Source: Brachionus koreanus
Taxonomy: Eukaryota; Rotifera; Eurotatoria; Ploima; Brachionidae
Assembly (NCBI GenBank): GCA_016987375.1
Contig: PJRA01000420.1
Location: forward strand, 298,381 to 308,806
Length of the DNA stretch: 10,426 nt
Direction of reading: 5' to 3'
Shown: one piece after another, positions 6,676 to 10,426 of the stretch
How the letters are laid out: each line of letters opens with the position of its first letter
Numbering within the stretch: position 1 is the first letter of the stretch
Notes under the pieces: model-generated
What the model was told of the DNA's origin: nothing
Databases searched by the model: none
What the model saw: the letters and a program-made list of their open reading frames with translations, nothing else
Position numbers and translations under genes: made by a program

Positions 6676-6748
6676 GCCGAAATAGCTCAGTTGGGAGAGC
6701 GTTAGACTGAAGATCTAAAGGTCCTTGGTTCGATCCCGAGTTTCGGCA
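6676..6748 (+). tRNA. tRNA-Phe (anticodon GAA)
   Basis: The 73-base body appears identical to the other two tRNA-Phe copies: fully paired GCCGAAA/TTTCGGC acceptor, CTGAAGA anticodon loop and TTCGATC T loop. Its leader (TTGTGAATATG) and downstream flank differ from the copies in the inverted arms, so it is not part of that recent duplication. It is 265 bp ahead of the next tRNA-Phe in the same direction. Confidence 0.97.
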
Positions 6749-6749
6749 C

Positions 6750-6756
6750 TTTTTTT
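6750..6756 (+). terminator. Pol III terminator of tRNA-Phe
   Basis: Seven T residues one base after the tRNA 3' end. Confidence 0.8.
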
Positions 6757-6997
6757 AATTGTTTTTCATTTCTAGAATCAAAAAAAAAAGTGATTAATAT
6801 TTAAAATTCTAATTTTAAAATCGAAAACCTGCTAGAAAAAATTCAGTTTAAAACTAGAAAATCTATTCTTTAAAATTAAATGTGTAATAAAAATATCTGT
6901 ATATGTCTAAATGATAGCTGAAATAAAAAAAAATTATGATTTTATTTATTTAAATTTTATTTATCTTGGTCAATCTTCTTTTAAAAAATTTAATTTT
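6757..6997. other. AT-rich spacer between two tRNA-Phe genes
   Basis: No gene or repeat was recognised. Long A and T runs dominate. Confidence 0.4.
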
Positions 6998-7013
6998 AAT
7001 TAAAAGTCATCAA

Positions 7014-7086
7014 GCCGAAATAGCTCAGTTGGGAGAGCGTTAGACTGAAGATCTAAAGGTCCTTGGTTCGATCCCGAGTTTCGGCA
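7014..7086 (+). tRNA. tRNA-Phe (anticodon GAA)
   Basis: The 73-base body appears identical to the copies at 2892-2964 and 6676-6748, with complete cloverleaf pairing, anticodon GAA and discriminator A. The leader AAAAGTCATCAA is shared with the minus-strand copy at 2892. It converges with the orphan gene, 148 bp from that gene's stop. Confidence 0.97.
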
Positions 7087-7087
7087 C

Positions 7088-7098
7088 TTTTTTTTTTT
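7088..7098 (+). terminator. Pol III terminator of tRNA-Phe
   Basis: Eleven T residues starting one base after the tRNA 3' end. Confidence 0.85.
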
Positions 7099-7234
7099 AA
7101 ATCACAGCACCAATTTTCACCAAATACATAATTAAACTGATATTTTCAGGAAAAATTATTTTTTTTTAATTTAAAAAATTTATTTAAATACGAATATTGT
7201 TTATCAAATAATAAAATAAAACATAATAGTTTTT

Positions 7235-7621
7235 TCAATTTAAAAAGTATTTGATTCTTTTAAAAAGTTCGGGATAGGTTGTTTCCATTTCAACTTTCAA
7301 TTCTTCTAAAGCGTTTAATGCTTTTTCAATTGTTGTGTCTTCAAATACTATGTCTTCATTATCATCTGAGGCAAAATCATATGAACCTTCGATAGCTAAG
7401 TAATAATCTGCTTTTTGACCCAAAGATTCGGCTAGAATGTCTACATGTTTAAAAATAATTTTATTGTAATATTTTAGATTAATATCGACACCATAAATCA
7501 AGTCAAATCCATAATCTTTGCGTATACTACTTGCAAATTCAAATATTCCTTTGACATTTTCCAAATCAATTCTTGTGTATTCTGGAGCAGTAAAACCATA
7601 AACCAATACAGCATGACACAT
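7235..7621 (-). CDS. Orphan 128-residue acidic protein, family not recognised
   Basis: The ORF runs from an ATG at 7619-7621 (A at -3) to TGA and encodes 128 residues. I do not recognise the family. The N-terminus MCHAVLVYGF could form a beta strand. A middle part, YGFDLIYGVDIN, alternates hydrophobic residues in a way that suggests a small alpha/beta fold. The last 50 residues are acidic and helix-forming (DDNEDIVFEDT, EELKVEMETTYPEL). There is no signal peptide, membrane segment or Cys/His cluster. That it encodes a protein is supported by a second, broken copy (1830-1893 and 2621-2743), whose differences include a 9-base in-frame length change and a silent third-base change. It is flanked by a convergent tRNA-Phe and, on its 5' side, the tRNA-Gly/tRNA-Ile cassette. 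It could be a lineage-specific gene that spreads with tRNA-rich segments. No intron is visible. Confidence 0.65.
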   Translation of the reverse strand: MCHAVLVYGFTAPEYTRIDLENVKGIFEFASSIRKDYGFDLIYGVDINLKYYNKIIFKHVDILAESLGQKADYYLAIEGSYDFASDDNEDIVFEDTTIEKALNALEELKVEMETTYPELFKRIKYFLN

Positions 7622-7796
7622 TTTTTCAAAATTTTAAACTAAAACAAAATTAATAACTCTATTTGAATTTAATAAAAACTGGAAAAAAAAACAATCCATA
7701 AATATCCTGCAGCTTAAACGCTAATCAACAATCCTTAAATGGATTTAACATGTAACAAGAAACATAACAATCTTAATTATTTAACAAAATAATTTT
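7622..7796. other. Presumed promoter and 5' region of the orphan gene
   Basis: About 175 bp of AT-rich sequence between the orphan-gene start and the tRNA cassette. It does not match the corresponding part of the broken left copy. No clear core promoter was seen. Confidence 0.35.
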
Positions 7797-7838
7797 GTAT
7801 TGATTTAAAAATTGTATAGATAAAAGAGTGTAATAGAA

Positions 7839-7909
7839 GCACTGGTGGTTCAGTGGTAGAATGCTCGCCTGCCACGCGGGCGGCCCGGGTTCGATTCCCG
7901 GCCAGTGCA
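7839..7909 (+). tRNA. tRNA-Gly (anticodon GCC)
   Basis: A 71-base tRNA identical to that at 2390-2460, with a perfect GCACTGG/CCAGTGC acceptor, CTGCCAC loop, internal A and B boxes and a T8 terminator. It is convergent with tRNA-Ile 61 bp away. Confidence 0.97.
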
Positions 7910-7917
7910 TTTTTTTT
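7910..7917 (+). terminator. Pol III terminator of tRNA-Gly
   Basis: Eight T residues directly after the tRNA 3' end. Confidence 0.85.
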
Positions 7918-7960
7918 CTCAAAAATATTTTTCAGATTAGAAAAAATTATTTTTTAGAGG

Positions 7961-7968
7961 AAAAAAAA
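7961..7968 (-). terminator. Pol III terminator of tRNA-Ile
   Basis: Eight A on the plus strand, so T8 on the minus strand just past the tRNA-Ile 3' end. Confidence 0.85.
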
Positions 7969-7970
7969 TT

Positions 7971-8044
7971 TGCCCAACGGGAGGATCGAACTCACGACCT
8001 TCGCGTTATTAGCACGACGCTCTAACCAACTGAGCTAGCCGGGC
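7971..8044 (-). tRNA. tRNA-Ile (anticodon AAT)
   Basis: A 74-base tRNA identical to that at 2522-2595, including the T-C mismatch at the second pair of the T stem and the AAAAAACATATAA leader. Anticodon AAT is within CTAATAA. Confidence 0.95.
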
Positions 8045-8068
8045 TTATATGTTTTTTAAAAAATTTTC

Positions 8069-8227
8069 TGGTCCCAAAAGTTTTTTTTGAATAATAAATT
8101 TTACTGTGACAGTATAAGAAATATTTTTTTTGAACATAGTTTAATATGATTAAATGTTTCTATGACTATTTAATAAATTATCATAGGTATTTTAATAAAA
8201 AATTTAAAACTAATATTTAAATTTGAA
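8069..8227. other. Intergenic region, presumed promoter of the LRR gene
   Basis: AT-rich with no recognised gene. It contains several TTTAATAAA-type stretches but no single convincing core promoter. Confidence 0.35.
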
Positions 8228-9959
8228 ATGGAAAAAAAAGATATAATTGATTATTATGGCGATTTGGAGCATATTGTTGATCTAAAATGTGAATTGCTTT
8301 TGTTCAATTGTGATCTGCAATCATCTCTATCCAATGATCTAAATGCCAGCCGAGAAAAATTGATTCATTCAATTCAGAATGTTTGCAAACAAGCTCTTTC
8401 AAGCAATCAATCAATCTTTGGCTTCTTGATAATGCCCGAATACAAACAAATCCTGCATTTTAAATTTGTAATTACTAATAAAAAAATCAGCAACAATGTA
8501 CAAACATCTCTTAAGTAATTTTAATCTTAGAGAATAAATTTGAAATTTAAATTTTCTAAATAAGTCTAGATAGGGAAGAATTTTTGAATGATTATGTTAG
8601 CATTTAAAAAAAAAATTTTTTCTAAATTTTAAATTTTTTTATTAAGGAAAAAATTGAATTTTTTTTATTGAAAAAATTAATAGACCAAAGGCCCGATGCT
8701 GAAGAGATTATAGATCTAAGTGATAATTCAAACAATATAATTGAGGAGTTATCAATTCAAGTTGATCACTTTAACGAGCATATTTGTCTGGCTTTAAATT
8801 TAATAAATAAACAAAAAATTAAAAATCTCTGTTTGACAAGGCTTAAATCGGTGAACGAAGACCAACTAGCCAAACTAATGTGTGAACTAACTTCATTTGA
8901 AGAATTAACACTGGAATTTTATAAAAATTTTCAGCTCAATTTCAAAAAAATAAATCAACTGCAAAAATTGAAATCATTTAGTTTTAATCTATGCATAGAC
9001 ACAGTGAAAAACATTGACATTAAAACACTTGGTCAACTAGACAAAATAGATCAATTGAGAATTCAAGAATCCAGTCTGTTCGATTTGGACAATTTAGACT
9101 GTTTCAAAAGTGTCAAATATTTGTGCTTGAATTGGAATAATATTGAACACATTTGCAAGCAGGCTTTTGCCGAGCTTAGTGGTCTTATTGCTTTGGACAT
9201 TGGTGGAAACGAGATTAAAAATTTAGATGAACATTTATTTCAAAATTTAGATAATTTAGAATTTTTAAATCTTAGACACAATTATATAAATGAAATAGAG
9301 ACAAAATGTTTGAATTATGCTCAAAATTTGCAGTTTTTGTCGCTTATCAATGGCTACTACGACTCACATGATGAGCTCTCAGTTGATTTTGATTCATTGT
9401 GTTTGCCCAAGCTGAAGTATTTGGCCATTAGATGCAACAAAGTTCCCATATTGAGAAATTTCAGACTTGAATTCCTTGAAATAAAAGGCCTCAAGGACAA
9501 AGAGTTTGAAAATTTGAAGTTTCAAAGCCATTTGAAAGGCCTAAAATTAGTCTTTAGCTATGAGACTAATTTTATGCCTCAATTTGACAAGAGCATTTTC
9601 GAATCTTTGGCCAATTTGGTCTATTTGGCTTTTAGATTCGATTATATATTCGATGCTCAATTTGTTGTTGAGAATAAAATGTTTTACAAAGGTCTGATCA
9701 GACAAGATGATCAAGTTAATTTTTATCACAATTTGGACGAGTTTTCTTATCAGCATTGTTTGTTTGCATTTGTGGTAGAGATAAAATTATAAAAAATTTT
9801 TTTATTTGTTTAATTTTTTCTATTTTTAAGGTTTCAATTTATGAAAATATTGTGAATTTTATAAGCAAAGAATTGAATTTTTCAAAGCATACTCTATCGG
9901 CAATCCACGACTACCATGAAATATTTTATCGAAATTTTTTTAATAATAATTTTGATTGA
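8228..9959 (+). CDS. Leucine-rich repeat protein, multi-exon model
   Basis: I read three coding blocks as one gene. Block 1 (8228 to about 8497-8514) begins at ATG and encodes about 90 residues without a known domain (MEKKDIIDYYGDLEHIVDLK). Block 2 (about 8647 or 8691 to 9774) encodes leucine-rich repeats. The clearest are about 24 residues each, at 9112-9327: YLCLNWNNIEHI, LIALDIGGNEIKNL, LEFLNLRHNYINEI. Weaker repeats lie on both sides, and there is no LRR cap. Block 3 (9831-9959) adds 42 residues after a 56-bp intron. Block 2 has no ATG until 8878, well inside the repeats, so it needs an upstream exon. The 8228 block gives the only nearby start. Two phase-compatible joins exist: donor 8515 (AA|GTAATT) to acceptor 8690, or donor 8498 to acceptor 8646. 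I see no signal peptide or membrane segment, so a cytosolic or nuclear protein-binding role is likely, partner unknown. Blocks 1 and 2 could still be separate genes. Confidence 0.7.
9775..9830 (+). other. 56-bp intron in the LRR gene
   Basis: GTAGAG donor after ...GCATTTGTG and TTTTTTCTATTTTTAAG acceptor, in phase 0 on both sides. Splicing replaces a premature stop soon after the donor with 42 further codons ending at TGA 9957-9959. The size matches the SUZ12 intron. Confidence 0.65.
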
Positions 9960-9964
9960 ATAAA
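9959..9964 (+). promoter_or_regulatory. Candidate poly(A) signal overlapping the LRR stop codon
   Basis: AATAAA begins at the last base of the TGA stop. It would lead to a very short 3' end and exclude the exon-like copy downstream. Confidence 0.35.
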
Positions 9965-9988
9965 ATTTTATTGATTTTTTAGTTTTAG

Positions 9989-10072
9989 ATTTCAATTTAT
10001 GGAAACATTATGAATTTTTCTAAACATTCTCTATCAGCAAACTATGACTACCGTAAAAAATTTAATTATTGA
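9989..10072 (+). pseudogene. Diverged second copy of the LRR terminal exon
   Basis: After TTTTTTAGTTTTAG, 84 bases encode an in-frame 27-residue peptide with its own TGA: ISIYGNIMNFSKHSLSAN and then YDYRKKFNY. It aligns with the terminal exon at 9831-9959 (VSIYENIV..., NFSKHTLSA..HDY) with one clean seven-codon deletion. It is in the same phase and has an AG just before it. It could be a decaying duplicate or an alternative last exon. Confidence 0.6.
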
Positions 10073-10357
10073 AAAAAAATTCACCTTAAATATGAATGCA
10101 GATTTAAAAATTTTATTTTATTTTTCAAATTTTATTGATTTTTTTTAATTCATAGCTTTTAGAAAACTAAATAGACGCTATTTTTTATACAAAGAATTTT
10201 AGTGCATTTTTAAATTTGTTAGAAGATTTTTTTATTTTTCTTTAAAAATATAATTATATTTTACTATTGGTTTTATTAAAGTGACTTTCGAGCTGTTTTC
10301 AAAAATGAATCAATTTAGTCTTGTTTTTTATTAACTGTTGAAAAAAAAAACATATAA
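10073..10357. other. AT-rich intergenic segment
   Basis: No gene was recognised. The last 13 bases before the tRNA (AAAAAACATATAA) repeat the leader seen ahead of the other tRNA-Ile genes. Confidence 0.4.
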
Positions 10358-10426
10358 GCCCGGCTAGCTCAGTTGGTTAGAGCGTCGTGCTAATAACGCG
10401 AAGGTCGTGAGTTCGATCCTCCCGTT
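10358..10426 (+). tRNA. tRNA-Ile (anticodon AAT), cut by window end
   Basis: The first 69 of 74 bases of the same tRNA-Ile as at 2522 and 7971, here on the plus strand. Every visible base matches those copies, including the T-stem mismatch. The window ends inside the 3' acceptor strand. Apart from the short leader the upstream flank is unrelated to the other copies. Confidence 0.93.

Larger units (their letters stand above)
6998..7369. repeat. Inverted repeat arm, right
   Basis: About 372 bp match the reverse complement of 2618-2978. The arm holds a tRNA-Phe with its leader, the AT-rich spacer and the last 45 or so codons of the orphan gene. Here the orphan gene continues beyond the arm into its full-length 5' part, so this arm is the likelier source and the left arm the copy. 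About 4.0 kb containing SUZ12 and the psq-type gene lies between the arms. Confidence 0.9.
7797..8068. repeat. Direct repeat, copy 2: tRNA-Gly/tRNA-Ile cassette
   Basis: Same as 2346-2619 in the same orientation, identical through both tRNAs and their spacer. It ends at ...AAAAAATTTTC, after which the sequence (TGGTCCC) departs from copy 1. Confidence 0.9.

Noticed and set aside
9547..9756. 69-codon minus-strand ORF
   Set aside because: Antisense to the LRR exon, with no independent support.

Overview
This window is about 10.4 kb of very AT-rich eukaryotic nuclear DNA, almost certainly from a small invertebrate animal. The evidence is a clear SUZ12 gene (a Polycomb PRC2 subunit), a Pipsqueak-type helix-turn-helix gene, eukaryote-type tRNA genes ending in T-runs, very short GT-AG introns (52 and 56 bp where I can place them) and many broken LINE reverse-transcriptase pieces. 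The short introns and extreme AT content make me suspect a rotifer, but the sequence does not prove it.

Layout. 1-1843 is a graveyard of five LINE shards on both strands, with frameshifts and stops. 1830-2964 is a rearranged duplicate: two pieces of a small gene separated by about 725 bp, which include a convergent tRNA-Gly/tRNA-Ile pair, followed by a tRNA-Phe. 3260-3635 is a sixth LINE shard. 3984-5670 (minus) is SUZ12, and 5892-6554 (minus) is the psq-type gene. 6676-8044 holds two tRNA-Phe genes, the apparently intact 128-residue orphan gene (7235-7621, minus) and the second tRNA-Gly/tRNA-Ile pair. 8228-9959 (plus) is best read as one multi-exon leucine-rich-repeat gene, with a partly degenerate second copy of its last exon just downstream. 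The window ends inside another tRNA-Ile.

How the parts relate. The SUZ12/psq block sits between two nearly identical inverted arms of about 360-370 bp (2618-2978 and 6998-7369). Each arm carries a tRNA-Phe and the 3' end of the orphan gene. Outside the arms lie two directly repeated tRNA-Gly/tRNA-Ile cassettes of about 270 bp. The region therefore records recent segmental duplication with inversion and could rearrange again. SUZ12 is a core chromatin gene and the psq-like protein is probably a nuclear DNA-binding protein, but nothing shows that they are functionally linked. I found no clear operon-like, viral, CRISPR or defence system. The most unusual items are the arm-and-cassette architecture, the duplicated terminal exon and the orphan gene that travels with the tRNA genes.
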